Shown: positions 1 through 8,505 of the stretch, piece after piece
Layout: each line of letters opens with the position of its first letter
Numbering within the stretch: the first letter of the stretch is position 1
Origin: Flavobacterium ginsenosidimutans
Lineage (GTDB): Bacteria; Bacteroidota; Bacteroidia; Flavobacteriales; Flavobacteriaceae
Assembly (NCBI RefSeq): GCF_003254625.1
Contig: NZ_QJRJ01000074.1
Coordinates: forward strand, 1 to 64,000
Length of the DNA: 64,000 bases
Reading direction: 5' to 3'
Position numbers and translations under genes: made by a program
Notes under the pieces: generated by a model
The model's database searches: none
The model's input: only the letters and a program-made list of their open reading frames with translations
Told to the model about the DNA's origin: nothing

Positions 1-1
1 C

Positions 2-34
2 AAAAACCATCACAGAAATGTGGTGGTTTTTTTA
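2..34. terminator. Rho-independent terminator of a gene left of the window
   Basis: An A-rich hairpin (AACCATCAC paired with GTGGTGGTT, one G-U) is followed by a run of seven T. It probably ends a transcript entering from the left; the A-tract on its left side makes it potentially bidirectional. Confidence 0.7.
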
Positions 35-46
35 TGCTCAAAAATG

Positions 47-74
47 AAAATTCCAAATTTTGAAATTCCAAATT
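47..74. repeat. AAATTCCAA-type dispersed repeat
   Basis: Two copies of AAATTCCAAATT are separated by TTG. A related block lies at 870-900, so the family occurs on both sides of the first gene. Function unknown. Confidence 0.5.
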
Positions 75-78
75 ATCG

Positions 79-109
79 CCTTTGTCAAAGTTTTAAACTT
101 TGACAAAGG
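79..109. repeat. Near-perfect palindrome, CCTTTGTCAAAGTTT arms
   Basis: The 15-nt arm CCTTTGTCAAAGTTT (79-93) and its exact complement (95-109) are separated by one base. There is no T-run, so it is not a simple terminator; it looks like a REP-like intergenic element. Confidence 0.7.
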
Positions 110-198
110 TTTTATGAAAAAGTAAAATCCCCCAACTCCAATTCATTTGATTTGGATTTTTTTGCTCTTTGTGACAGCTATGTAAAGTATTTATTTTT

Positions 199-231
199 TT
201 GTAGGAAAAGTATTTATTTTTTATATATTTG
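199..231 (+). promoter_or_regulatory. Flavobacterial promoter of the first membrane-protein gene
   Basis: TTG (199-201), a 22-nt spacer and TATATTTG (224-231) match the Bacteroidota consensus TTG-N17-23-TAnnTTTG. A 16-nt direct repeat (AAAGTATTTATTTTTT at 184-199 and 207-222) overlaps the spacer region. Confidence 0.7.
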
Positions 232-245
232 CGAAAAAAAAAATA

Positions 246-698
246 ATGGAAGAAAAATCAATTTTTGAAAAATTTGAAATGCAGTTTGATGAATCAGCAA
301 AAGGTTTTCTAAAAGAAGCTGCTAAATGGGCAAACGTTCTATCTATCATTGGGTTTGTTGGAATTGGATTTATGGGGCTAGCGGCTATCTCTGGATTTTT
401 ATCCTCTAAGATTACAACATTAAGAGTTGGGCCTTTAAATGGTATTACAGGAAAAGATATTGCATTAATTTACGTAATTCTAATAGTTGTTTACTTTTTT
501 CCAGTTTACTATTTAAATAAGTTCGCAGTAAATGTAAAGAAAGCATTTAGAGAAAATGACTCTAGTATGCTTACTAAGTCTTTTAAGAACTTAAAATCTC
601 ATTTTAAGTATATAGCGGTCTTTACAATTTCTTTTATAGTTCTATATGTTTCTATAATTATAATAGTTATTATAATTGCACGTGCAAAATATTCTTAA
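246..698 (+). CDS. Small membrane protein, DUF5362-like
   Basis: This 150-residue protein has a charged, probably amphipathic N-terminus (residues 1-28) and three hydrophobic segments (about 31-53, 72-90 and 119-145). Between the second and third is a conserved-looking stretch with the pattern FRENDSSMLTKSFKNLKSHFK. Architecture and wording resemble the DUF5362 family of Bacteroidota; that assignment is from memory of the family. No catalytic motif is visible, so the function is unknown. A good promoter lies 15 bp upstream of the ATG and a strong terminator follows directly, so it is a single-gene transcript. Confidence 0.8.
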   Translation: MEEKSIFEKFEMQFDESAKGFLKEAAKWANVLSIIGFVGIGFMGLAAISGFLSSKITTLRVGPLNGITGKDIALIYVILIVVYFFPVYYLNKFAVNVKKAFRENDSSMLTKSFKNLKSHFKYIAVFTISFIVLYVSIIIIVIIIARAKYS

Positions 699-700
699 TA

Positions 701-728
701 AAAAAGCCCTGAATCTTCAGGGCTTTTT
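701..728. terminator. Bidirectional terminator
   Basis: AAAAAGCCCTGAA-TC-TTCAGGGCTTTTT hairpin flanked by A and T runs. It closes the preceding gene. It is nearly the same as the terminator at 2528-2559 and was probably duplicated together with the gene remnant beside it. Confidence 0.85.
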
Positions 729-746
729 GTTATATAATAAACGAAA

Positions 747-863
747 TTATTTTTGTTGTGCTGGGGCTTCAGTTTGCGGTACTCTTTTTAAGTTACCAAT
801 ATATTTTGTCAACTTCTTTCTGTAAACTGATTTAGCAGCTTTTGGAGTTATTGATTCCCAGTT
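747..863 (-). pseudogene. Remnant 3' end of a DUF4369-type lipoprotein gene
   Basis: Read on the minus strand, this stretch encodes about 38 residues ending in a stop at 747-749. They contain ITPKAAKSVYRKKLTKYIG, closely matching MTPKVAKSLYGKKLTKYIG in the C-terminus of the lipoprotein at 2578-3351. The terminator downstream (701-728) also matches that gene's terminator. The similarity stops near 863, where an AAATTCCAA-type repeat begins. No start or signal peptide remains, so this is a decayed partial copy in the same orientation as its parent, with the HMG-CoA reductase gene between them. Confidence 0.8.
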
Positions 864-869
864 CGTGTT

Positions 870-900
870 AGGAATTGGAATTTAAATTTTGGAATTTAAA
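870..900. repeat. AAATTCCAA-type dispersed repeat
   Basis: GGAATTGGAATTTAAATTTT followed by GGAATTTAAA, the reverse-complement form of the block at 47-74. It sits exactly where the lipoprotein-gene remnant is broken off. Confidence 0.45.
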
Positions 901-904
901 CAAT

Positions 905-2161
905 TTATCTTCCCCATTTTTCATGTGCTGCTGTAAATTGTCCTGAAGACATTGCCGCAAAAATGGAAAGTTCGCCTGTTAAGCATAAAGCAATTGCTAT
1001 TTCTGCAAATTTGCCACTTTTTCCAGCGCCATAACAGTCTAATAATTGTAAACATTCTTTTTGAGTAGGAAAAGATGTTCCGCCACCAACTGTTCCAACA
1101 ATCATATTAGACATGGTAATGGCGAAATAAATATCATTGTTTTCCGTGATTTCCATTCTTGTAACCGCAACAGAAGCTTCACCTGTACAGGCAACATCTT
1201 GGCCGCACGCAATAAACAAAGCTGCAAGTGCATTCGAAGGATGCATTCCGCCGCCAACTACACCCGCTTTTTTTGCACCAGAAACACATATTTTCCACTG
1301 TTCGTGTAGTAATGCCGGAGTTGTTTTTAAAACTGATTTAACGACTTCGTTTTTTACTACGATTTCTGCGGTAACTTTTTTTCCGCGAACTCGAGTGTTT
1401 AAAGGACTTATTTTTTTATCTCCCGAAAAATTACCTTCTATGGTCCAGAATACAGGTTTTATTGGGCAATTTTCTATGATATACTGGCATATTCTGTCTG
1501 AACAAATTGTTACCATGTTTTGGCCAGATGCATCGCCAGTAGCAAATTCAAATTTTAAAATAAGAATATTTCCTTCGATATTAATGCCGATATCGTTTAA
1601 AATGGCATAATTACTACTTTGTCGGGTCAATATCGAAAAGGTTTCAGTATGGTCTAAAACCCATGAGACAAATTTGCCTAATTCGATTACGGTTTTAAAC
1701 TTAAAAGTTGGGGTTCTTTGCACACCTTCTTGAAGGGTAATTACAGTTATTGGTCCAGATTCTCGACAGGCTTTTGCGCCTCGATTGTACGATGCAAGCA
1801 ATGCACCTTCGGTTGTAGCAAGAGGGACATAGAAAGGTCCTTGAGCAACGCTTCCGTTTATTACTAATGGACCAATTATTCCAGTAGGAATCTGGCTCAT
1901 TTCGATGTAATTTTCGATATTGCCTTTTAGACTTTCATTATTAGTGAATACTTTTTCTCCAGACAGAAAATCCAAGTCTAAATTTAACTGACTGCGAATA
2001 AAATTCAGACGTAATTTTTGACCATTTAAAGTGTAGGGATCTTGGTCTGGAATTTTTGGTGCCTGTGAATGGTTTGGATTATAAGATTCTAATTTGTGAA
2101 AAATTGCCGAATCTATAAAATCATACTTAGGTCGACTGATGTTGGTGGTAAAATTTTCCAT
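905..2161 (-). CDS. Hydroxymethylglutaryl-CoA reductase
   Basis: Reduces HMG-CoA to mevalonate with NAD(P)H, the committed step of the mevalonate route to isoprenoids (carotenoids, menaquinone side chains, undecaprenyl phosphate). Visible signatures are IPTGIIGPL (91-99), PLATTEGALLAS with the catalytic Glu (E118), GDASGQNMV (209-217), the catalytic Asp in IACGQD (D322), the dinucleotide-binding GTVGGGTSF (356-364) and the C-terminal general-acid His (H413) in AAHEKWGR. The pattern resembles class I reductases (PxATTEG, GTVGGGT) without a membrane domain; 418 residues fits a soluble catalytic core. No other mevalonate-pathway gene is adjacent. The start is the only ATG giving the full N-terminus. 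Confidence 0.93.
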   Translation of the reverse strand: MENFTTNISRPKYDFIDSAIFHKLESYNPNHSQAPKIPDQDPYTLNGQKLRLNFIRSQLNLDLDFLSGEKVFTNNESLKGNIENYIEMSQIPTGIIGPLVINGSVAQGPFYVPLATTEGALLASYNRGAKACRESGPITVITLQEGVQRTPTFKFKTVIELGKFVSWVLDHTETFSILTRQSSNYAILNDIGINIEGNILILKFEFATGDASGQNMVTICSDRICQYIIENCPIKPVFWTIEGNFSGDKKISPLNTRVRGKKVTAEIVVKNEVVKSVLKTTPALLHEQWKICVSGAKKAGVVGGGMHPSNALAALFIACGQDVACTGEASVAVTRMEITENNDIYFAITMSNMIVGTVGGGTSFPTQKECLQLLDCYGAGKSGKFAEIAIALCLTGELSIFAAMSSGQFTAAHEKWGR

Positions 2162-2577
2162 AAATGTAGTTTTTTAATTTGAAGCTAAGTTATTACAAAT
2201 TAAATTTATATCTATGTAAATTCTGACAATTTAACTTTTAATTATTTGATTGTCAAATATTTATGAGAATAAAAATTGAAGTCGAAAAAAAAGATATGAA
2301 AAAATCCTGTTTTTATAAAAACAAGGTTGGTGAGATGGTTTAAAAAAGCTAATTTTAAGTTGTAACTAATTGTTTTTTAATGTTTTGTGATTTGTTTGTT
2401 TTGGAAATCTATTTAGTGTTCAAGTTTCTTAACACGATTCAAGAATTTATAAGATTTGGCTTTTTGTTTATTACTGGTATTGAATCTGTTTTTTTTAATA
2501 TGAAATTTTAGAGATGAAAGCATGAATAAAAAAAGCCCTGAAAACTCAGGGCTTTTTTTGTTGTATTGGAGACAAAA
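2162..2577. other. 416-bp intergenic stretch
   Basis: Holds the promoter region of the HMG-CoA reductase gene and, at 2528-2559, the terminator of the next gene. Boxes near 2196-2203 and 2253-2260 match the minus-strand TAnnTTTG consensus with one mismatch each; neither has a well-spaced TTG. A 26-codon ATG frame at 2263-2343 (plus strand) lacks supporting signals. Nothing else is recognisable. Confidence 0.5.
2528..2559 (-). terminator. Terminator of the DUF4369 lipoprotein gene
   Basis: AGCCCTGA-AAAC-TCAGGGCT stem with A and T runs on both sides; nearly identical to the hairpin at 701-728. Confidence 0.85.
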
Positions 2578-3351
2578 TTATTTTTGTTCTTCAGTTGTTG
2601 TTGCTTCAGCTTCAGTTTTAGTTTCTGCTGGAGTTGTTTGTTGCTCTTTTTTAAGATCGCCAATGTATTTTGTCAATTTCTTTCCGTAAAGCGATTTCGC
2701 TACTTTAGGAGTCATTGATTTTTGAATCGTATCAAGAAATTTGATATTAATATCATAAATTTCCGCTAAAGCAATATAAGGCGCTACTTCATAATCTTTA
2801 TTGTTTAAAGCAAAGTTTGTAGCATATAAGTATTTTCTTTTAATGTTAGATTCTACTTTTTTAGTTAAACTATCTAATGCTTTTTGATCTTGTCTTTTTA
2901 TAGCTTTGAAACGCGGCTCAACCAATGAAAGGTTTTCATCGATAAAACGAGAGTTTATTTTTTGATATTGCTCGTATAATTCTTGGTTTTTTGATCCTGT
3001 AATTTTAGCGCCAGCAATATAATTGTCTAAGTTGGTGTCGATATTAATATTTCCTGGTTCAGCAAAGAATAAAATGTTATTGTCTAAAGAATTGGTTACA
3101 CCACGATCTAAGAATAAATATAGCATCTCTGGAGATTCTAGTTTGATATCTGTTTCAAAAGCAGAATTTCCGTCTATTTTAATACTGTCAATAGCAACTA
3201 GAGAAGTATCAACAATTCTTTGGATATATAAAGTTCCTTTTTTTAATCCTTTTATGTTTCCAGTAATATGTACATTGTCACTAGATGATTCTTTTTTGCT
3301 GCATGATGCAACTAGTGCAAGAGTAACAAAAGCAATTAAAGTTTTTTTCAT
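2578..3351 (-). CDS. DUF4369-domain lipoprotein
   Basis: A 257-residue lipoprotein. Residues 1-17 form a signal peptide ending in the lipobox LVASC (C17), followed by SKKESS, so it is likely exported and lipidated. Residues about 27-120 have the beta-rich pattern of DUF4369 domains (ITGNIKGLKKGTLYI, then an LDRGVTNSLDNN-type turn and FFAEPGNI), which in Bacteroidota often precede thioredoxin-like domains. Here there is no thioredoxin domain and no CxxC; the rest is helical, ending in a Glu/Thr-rich low-complexity tail from about residue 232. Function unknown. A truncated relative of its 3' end lies at 747-863. Confidence 0.8.
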   Translation of the reverse strand: MKKTLIAFVTLALVASCSKKESSSDNVHITGNIKGLKKGTLYIQRIVDTSLVAIDSIKIDGNSAFETDIKLESPEMLYLFLDRGVTNSLDNNILFFAEPGNINIDTNLDNYIAGAKITGSKNQELYEQYQKINSRFIDENLSLVEPRFKAIKRQDQKALDSLTKKVESNIKRKYLYATNFALNNKDYEVAPYIALAEIYDINIKFLDTIQKSMTPKVAKSLYGKKLTKYIGDLKKEQQTTPAETKTEAEATTTEEQK

Positions 3352-3430
3352 TGGTTTATTAGATTTTGGTGCAAAATAAAGAAAATAGTTTAAATGTAAA
3401 GATGCTGAAGTTTTATTTTTATAAAAAAAA

Positions 3431-3462
3431 TAAATCCCAATCTATTTCTAAATTGGGATTTA
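3431..3462 (-). terminator. Terminator between two lipoprotein genes
   Basis: AAATCCCAA and TTGGGATTT arms around a 12-nt loop, with A-rich flanks, lie just beyond the stop of the minus-strand gene at 3483-4319. Confidence 0.6.
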
Positions 3463-3482
3463 AAGTTTTGCATTAAAAGCTC

Positions 3483-4319
3483 TTACATTGATAAAGTAAA
3501 TGAAGCGCCGTTTTCATTTGTATAAGTGTAAACGGAATCACAATCATTATTGCCGTAGTCAATAACACCGTTAAAAATTCCACCTTGAACTTTTAATTTT
3601 CCTTTAGAGACAAATAAACAAGAATATTTTTTAACCAATGTTTCTTGTACGGTAAATGTTAAGTCTGTTCCATCTGCTGCACCAATTGTATGTGTTCCAC
3701 TTGTAATTTCGTAAACATTATCTGTTAAGACAAAAGGAGTGTCAACGCCAGCAGTTTGTTTTGTAGTGTAATTTCCAGAATTAGTAAACACATTGCCTTT
3801 TGAGTCTGTAAGTTTTCCGTTGGTTACTTTTCTAGTCCATTGCGGAACAGTATCGTCAGTTGTAGTATTTGTATATTCAATAGTTCCTTCTAGTTTAAGA
3901 TTATTAATTGAATAATCTAGTCGCTCAATAGTCATTTTGCTTCCAGTTGTAGTTATTGGTCCAGAAAGTGTAATTCTTAATTTTCCTTTTCTTGTCAAAT
4001 TATTATCGTCTTTACAACCTGTTGTTCCGAAATCTGCTAAAAATACTTTTGGGTAATTTTCTCCCGTTGGTGTTGTAACTGTAATTGTAGCGCAAACTGC
4101 AACAGGAGCGCTTTCGGTAGTTTTTCCAGTTGTAGATGTACCGTTAGAAACTAGAAGAGCAGTGTTGAGGTCCATTTCGTTTGAAGCATCGATAGCAACA
4201 GATGCCCCAATATTTGTCAAATCTGCGGTTTGAGTTGGCTCATTATTATCGCTAGAGCAAGAGATATACAAAAGTGCTGTAGCACAAATAGTTGTTAGTA
4301 AGATGGCAGTCTTTTTCAT
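3483..4319 (-). CDS. Hypothetical lipoprotein
   Basis: A 278-residue protein with a signal peptide and lipobox (LLYISC, C21) followed by SSDNNEPTQ, so probably a surface or periplasmic lipoprotein. The rest is Thr/Ser/Gly-rich and beta-strand-like, with segments such as CATITVTTPTGENYPKVFLADFG and two further cysteines near the C-terminus (CLFVSKGK and NDCDSVYTY). I do not recognise the family; similar small lipoproteins are common in Flavobacterium. It has its own terminator and a 146-bp gap to the patatin gene, so it is probably monocistronic. Confidence 0.75.
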   Translation of the reverse strand: MKKTAILLTTICATALLYISCSSDNNEPTQTADLTNIGASVAIDASNEMDLNTALLVSNGTSTTGKTTESAPVAVCATITVTTPTGENYPKVFLADFGTTGCKDDNNLTRKGKLRITLSGPITTTGSKMTIERLDYSINNLKLEGTIEYTNTTTDDTVPQWTRKVTNGKLTDSKGNVFTNSGNYTTKQTAGVDTPFVLTDNVYEITSGTHTIGAADGTDLTFTVQETLVKKYSCLFVSKGKLKVQGGIFNGVIDYGNNDCDSVYTYTNENGASFTLSM

Positions 4320-4384
4320 AATGGTATTTGTTTTTGGATTAGATTAATAAGGCAGTCAAATGTAATAAAAAAATGAATTACAAT

Positions 4385-4417
4385 AAAAAATCCTGTAACG
4401 CTTGGTTACAGGATTTT
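4385..4417 (-). terminator. Bidirectional-looking terminator
   Basis: AATCCTGTAAC-GCTTG-GTTACAGGATT hairpin with A and T runs on both sides, between the patatin gene (ends 4466) and the lipoprotein gene (starts 4319). It ends the patatin transcript. Confidence 0.85.
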
Positions 4418-4465
4418 ATAACGATTTTTTGAGAGAAAAATTATAGTAATAGTTTAGAAATGAAT

Positions 4466-5722
4466 TTAAACCGATTTATAATAATCGCTTTTTGCCTTTC
4501 TAATCTTCTTATATTCTTCCCAATTAAAACGATCCAGAAAATCGGCAGCATTTTGAGCGCCTCGAATAAAAAGATCTATTTTGGCATCATCTGTCAGATT
4601 GAAATTTAGCCAATTGTGACTTCCTGTATCAATATATCCGATGAGGTTTTTGAAGTCTGGATTTTTTCTTAAGAATTCAAAGTCGTAACCATATCTCGCG
4701 GTATCAAACATCGAACTAATTAAATTGGGTAATTTTTCATTTTTGTTGATTTCATTTTTGTCGTAACCTAATTTCACTCCAAAAGTTGGTGATGCAGGAA
4801 CATTTCTGTTTTCATGAAAAATATCAATTGGGAAATTTGAAATAATGCCGCCATCCATAAACATAACTTCTGACGGAACAGATGTTCGTAAACAAGTCGC
4901 ATCATTCCATTTGTTCCAAGCCTCGATTCCGCTTGGAATATTTTTAATTTTAAAAGGAGTAAAAAACAACGGAATTGACATGGAAGCGCGAACAAAGTCA
5001 GCTGGATTTTGAACGTCTGGATTAGAATAAAACAAATCGATCATTCTTGGGAAAATAATTTTGCTTTCGGTCGTAATATCGGCGGCAATTATGGCCATTT
5101 CGCTCCAGTGATCCATGCGTTTATATTCTTCATTTCCTTCTGTATGCACTCGATATAATTTATTATCGTCTGAAACTCCTTTTTCTCTTAAAGCTTTTAG
5201 ATCGGCGTAATTTTTTATTCCCTTTTGCGAAAGCAAGTTCGTCATCCATTGATAAAAATTGTTTCCTGGATTCAGTCCTAAATCATCTTTAAAATTATCA
5301 ACTACTTGACAGCCTTTCATGATTAATTTTAAATTTCCAGCGTCGCTCAATAAAGCATCGATAAATTCACGCGCATCTCGATCGCCGTCAACAAAATCAT
5401 ATAAGTTTTTATTGCATAAACAATCTAAAATCCATTCCGATTTTTCGATATCACAAGTTCCTGCTGCAGCCATCAGCATCGTATTAATGCTTCCGGCGGA
5501 AGTTCCAGCAAGACTTAAAAATCGAATTCCCATCTTTTCTAAAACATATACATAACCGACTAATGCGATTCCGAGAACACCACCGCCTTCTTGCACAAGA
5601 TCAACATATTGGCAATTATTGTTGTCGATAATGTCAGAGAATTTTTTGTCTTTGATTCGTTCTTTTAAATCTTTTAAAATTGCTAGAATTTCGCCATTCT
5701 CTGTAAATTTTCTCTTATCCAT
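4466..5722 (-). CDS. Patatin-like phospholipase
   Basis: A 418-residue acyl hydrolase of the patatin superfamily, expected to cleave acyl esters of phospholipids with a Ser-Asp dyad. Visible are the oxyanion glycine loop [11 protein letters not shown] (44-54), the nucleophile elbow GTSAG with S75, and the catalytic Asp in [10 protein letters not shown] (D290). Two tryptophan-rich stretches sit in the C-terminal third. There is no signal peptide and no obvious membrane segment, so it is either cytosolic or peripheral. No partner gene is adjacent. The substrate cannot be told from the sequence. Confidence 0.88.
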   Translation of the reverse strand: MDKRKFTENGEILAILKDLKERIKDKKFSDIIDNNNCQYVDLVQEGGGVLGIALVGYVYVLEKMGIRFLSLAGTSAGSINTMLMAAAGTCDIEKSEWILDCLCNKNLYDFVDGDRDAREFIDALLSDAGNLKLIMKGCQVVDNFKDDLGLNPGNNFYQWMTNLLSQKGIKNYADLKALREKGVSDDNKLYRVHTEGNEEYKRMDHWSEMAIIAADITTESKIIFPRMIDLFYSNPDVQNPADFVRASMSIPLFFTPFKIKNIPSGIEAWNKWNDATCLRTSVPSEVMFMDGGIISNFPIDIFHENRNVPASPTFGVKLGYDKNEINKNEKLPNLISSMFDTARYGYDFEFLRKNPDFKNLIGYIDTGSHNWLNFNLTDDAKIDLFIRGAQNAADFLDRFNWEEYKKIRKAKSDYYKSV

Positions 5723-5792
5723 GATTTCTAGAATTTAGATTTATTTTTGGAATTAATTCATTGATAATCAAAAATATATAATTATGTTTTGT

Positions 5793-5819
5793 AAAAAAAG
5801 GGGAGAATGCCCCTTTTTT
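5793..5819. terminator. Short GC-rich hairpin with T-run
   Basis: AAAAAAAGGGG-AGAATG-CCCCTTTTTT. Together with the hairpin at 5839-5872 it gives two stem-loops between htpG and the patatin gene, both on the downstream side of htpG. Confidence 0.65.
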
Positions 5820-5838
5820 GAAGTGATTTTTTTGAGCA

Positions 5839-5872
5839 AAAAAAATCCTGCAAAACTTAATTTGCAGGATTT
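5839..5872 (-). terminator. Terminator of htpG
   Basis: AAATCCTGCAAA and TTTGCAGGATTT arms, 24-57 bp past the htpG stop codon. Confidence 0.85.
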
Positions 5873-5895
5873 CTAAAATATTTATTTTCGAATGA

Positions 5896-7779
5896 TTATT
5901 TTATCATTTCAAAGCTTCTTTTTACGAAAGCGGTAAGAGCTTCACCTTTTAGAAGGTTTTGAGATAATTTAGCTAAATCTAAAGCTTGTTTAACTAAATG
6001 CTCTTGGTGCGTTTTGTCTTCAGTATTTAAAATGCTTGAAGCTAAATCAGAATTTGTATTTACAACCAAATTGTACATTTCTGGCATATTACCCATTCCG
6101 AACATTCCTCCGCCACCTGTTTGACTCATCTCTTTCATTCTACGCATAAATTCTGGCTGCGTGATAATGAACGGCGCTGCCTGAGAATCCATAGCTTCTA
6201 GCTGAACACTGTAAGCTTTTGGAATATAAGCTTCTAAAGATGTTTTTAAAGCTGCTTTTTCGTCATCAGAAAGTTTAGAAATTGTATTTTCTTCTTTTTT
6301 GATTAAGTTGTCAATGTGATCAGAATCAACACGTACGAAAGTTAATCCGCTGTTATCGTTTTCAATTTTCTGAATTAAATGCGAGATAATCGGAGAATCT
6401 AAAAGCAATACTTCATAACCTTTATCTTTTGCTGCTTCAATGTAAGAGTGCTGAGCATCTTTGTTTCCAGCATAAAGAACTACAAGTTTACCATCTTTAT
6501 CAGTTTGGTTCTCTTTTAGTTTTTCTTTTAATTCTTCTAAAGTGAAATAAGTATCATCTACAGTTGGATACAAAACAAATGCGCCTGCTTTTTCGTAGAA
6601 CTTCTCTTCAGAAAGCATTCCATACTCTAAAACGATTTTAATGTCGTTCCATTTTTGTTCAAAATCAGCACGGTTTTCGTTAAATAAAGCTTTCAATTTA
6701 TCAGCTACTTTACGAGTAATGTAGTTTGAAATTTTCTTAACAGCTCCGTCTGCTTGTAAACCAGAACGAGAAACGTTCAACGGAATATCTGGAGAATCAA
6801 TTACACCTTTTAACATTGTCAAGAATTCAGGAACAATTCCTTCTACGTTGTCAGTAACGTAAACTTGGTTTTGGTACAACTGAATTTTATCTTTCTGGAT
6901 TTGCATATCTGTACCCAATTTAGGGAAATACAAAATACCAGTTAAGTTAAACGGATAATCTACATTTAAATGAATGTGGAATAACGGCTCTTCGAACTGC
7001 ATTGGATACAATTCTCTGTAGAAGTTTTTGTAATCTTCATCAGATAATTCAGAAGGTTGTTTTGTCCAAGCTGGATTTGGGTTGTTAATGATGTTGTCAG
7101 TTTCAACAGTTTCATTAACATAATCTTCTGGTGCATCTTCTGGTTTTGGAAGCGTTTCAGTTCTTGTTCCAAATTTAATTGGAATAGGCATAAACTTGTT
7201 ATACTTATTCAATAAACCGCTGATTTTTGAATCATCTAAGAACTCTAAAGAATCTTCAGCAATGTGAAGAATGATTTCTGTTCCGCGTGAAGTTTTGTCA
7301 GCAGGTTCTAAAGTAAATTCAGGGCTTCCGTCACATGTCCAATGTGCAGCTGGCTCATCTTTGTATGATTTTGTGATGATTTCAACTTTTTCAGCCACCA
7401 TAAAAGCAGAGTAGAAACCAAGACCAAAATGTCCGATAATTCCAGAGTCTTTAGCAGAATCTTTGTATTTGTCCAAAAACTCCTCAGCTCCAGAAAAAGC
7501 AACCTGATTGATGTATTTTTCAACTTCATCAGCAGTCATACCTAAACCTTGATCGATAATGTGGATTTTTTTACCTTCTTTATCCACTTTAACCTCAATA
7601 ATTGGGTTTCCGTATTCTACTTTCGCTTCGCCAATGCTGATAAGATGTTTTAATTTTAAAGTAGCATCAGTACCATTAGAAACAAGCTCACGCAAGAAAA
7701 TTTCGTGGTCGCTGTATAAGAACTTTTTAATTAAGGGAAAAATGTTTTCTACTGAAACATTAATTTTACCTGTTGCCAT
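5896..7779 (-). CDS. htpG: Molecular chaperone HtpG (Hsp90)
   Basis: ATP-dependent Hsp90 chaperone of the cytosol. Counting from MATGKINV, it has the GHKL ATPase motifs RELVSNGTDAT (helix with the Asn that binds Mg-ATP), DQGLGMT, and GHFGLGFYSAFMV, followed by the middle and C-terminal dimerisation domains; GGGGMFGMGNMPEM is an insertion in the last domain. At 627 residues it has normal bacterial HtpG length. An ATG 36 bp further upstream (7815) would add 12 residues (MKIITLNQKLKN) absent from the family, so I chose 7779. It is flanked by its own hairpins and is probably monocistronic. Confidence 0.96.
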   Translation of the reverse strand: MATGKINVSVENIFPLIKKFLYSDHEIFLRELVSNGTDATLKLKHLISIGEAKVEYGNPIIEVKVDKEGKKIHIIDQGLGMTADEVEKYINQVAFSGAEEFLDKYKDSAKDSGIIGHFGLGFYSAFMVAEKVEIITKSYKDEPAAHWTCDGSPEFTLEPADKTSRGTEIILHIAEDSLEFLDDSKISGLLNKYNKFMPIPIKFGTRTETLPKPEDAPEDYVNETVETDNIINNPNPAWTKQPSELSDEDYKNFYRELYPMQFEEPLFHIHLNVDYPFNLTGILYFPKLGTDMQIQKDKIQLYQNQVYVTDNVEGIVPEFLTMLKGVIDSPDIPLNVSRSGLQADGAVKKISNYITRKVADKLKALFNENRADFEQKWNDIKIVLEYGMLSEEKFYEKAGAFVLYPTVDDTYFTLEELKEKLKENQTDKDGKLVVLYAGNKDAQHSYIEAAKDKGYEVLLLDSPIISHLIQKIENDNSGLTFVRVDSDHIDNLIKKEENTISKLSDDEKAALKTSLEAYIPKAYSVQLEAMDSQAAPFIITQPEFMRRMKEMSQTGGGGMFGMGNMPEMYNLVVNTNSDLASSILNTEDKTHQEHLVKQALDLAKLSQNLLKGEALTAFVKRSFEMIK

Positions 7780-7919
7780 ATTTTTTAATTTTTGATTTAA
7801 TGTGATGATTTTCACTTATTCAAATAGAATACCAATTATTTTTGGGTGACAAAATGTCGGAATGTTAATTTTGAAAGAAAATAAATAGATTGTTAAACAA
7901 ATAATCTCTCAGCTAATCG

Positions 7920-7927
7920 TATATTTG
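7920..7927 (+). promoter_or_regulatory. Minus-7 box for the lipocalin-like/OmpA operon
   Basis: TATATTTG matches TAnnTTTG exactly, 52 bp before the ATG at 7980. The nearest TTG (7890-7892) is 27 nt away, longer than usual. Confidence 0.5.
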
Positions 7928-7979
7928 TGGTACAATAATTGTTAAAACGACAAATATTAATCTTAAAAAATTGTATAAA

Positions 7980-8486
7980 ATGAAGAAGAGTATTTTTATA
8001 TGCGTGATTGCCGCTATGTTTTTTGCGTGTAAATCGGCTTCGTCAACATCAGCTTCGTCATCTGAGGCTACAACACTTTCAACAAAACTTGACAAATCGA
8101 CTCAAGTAGCGTTAAAAGGAAATTGGGTGCTTACCAATGTTTCTTATCCAGGTTCTGATTATATCAAAGTAAATTCATTTGATCTTGCAGATTCAAAATG
8201 TTTTATCGGAAGTAACTGGAGCTTTATTTCTAACAATAATAAAGGAACAATGGCTTTGACTTCTCCAAGTTGTACTGCATTTTCTTCTCCAATTGTATGG
8301 AGTATCAACAACCAAGGTTTGTTTGTACTGAAAATTCTTAACGCAGGTGAAAAAGCGAAGAAAGTAAGAGATGGTTATTTGCTTAAAGTTGCAGGGGTGA
8401 GTGAAAGTTCATTTCAGTTAGTTGATAACATCAATGTTGGAGGTCAGGTAAAAGATGTAGTTTATCAATTCCAAAGAGCTAATTAA
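7980..8486 (+). CDS. Lipocalin-like lipoprotein
   Basis: A 168-residue lipoprotein beginning at ATG 7980; an in-frame TTG at 7971 is less likely because the signal peptide MKKSIFICVIAAMFFAC starts at the ATG. The lipobox cysteine is C17, followed by a Ser/Thr-rich linker (SASSTSASSSE). The mature part has the pattern LKGNWVLTNVSYPG, then an SNWSFISNNNKGTM strand and a C-terminal YQFQR strand, resembling the short lipocalin-like domains of Bacteroidota. Probable outer-membrane-anchored ligand-binding protein; ligand unknown. It is 19 bp upstream of the OmpA-family gene, and both probably form one transcript. Confidence 0.8.
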   Translation: MKKSIFICVIAAMFFACKSASSTSASSSEATTLSTKLDKSTQVALKGNWVLTNVSYPGSDYIKVNSFDLADSKCFIGSNWSFISNNNKGTMALTSPSCTAFSSPIVWSINNQGLFVLKILNAGEKAKKVRDGYLLKVAGVSESSFQLVDNINVGGQVKDVVYQFQRAN

Positions 8487-8505
8487 TATTTTAAAGATAT
8501 AGAAA

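Noticed and set aside
1137..1610. A 157-codon open frame on the strand opposite HMG-CoA reductase.
   Set aside because: It is an antisense shadow of a gene whose motifs are complete; the translation has no recognisable features.
2263..2343. A 26-codon ATG frame on the plus strand between HMG-CoA reductase and the lipoprotein gene.
   Set aside because: It is lysine-rich random-looking translation of AT-rich DNA, with no promoter box or ribosome-binding signal and no terminator oriented for it.
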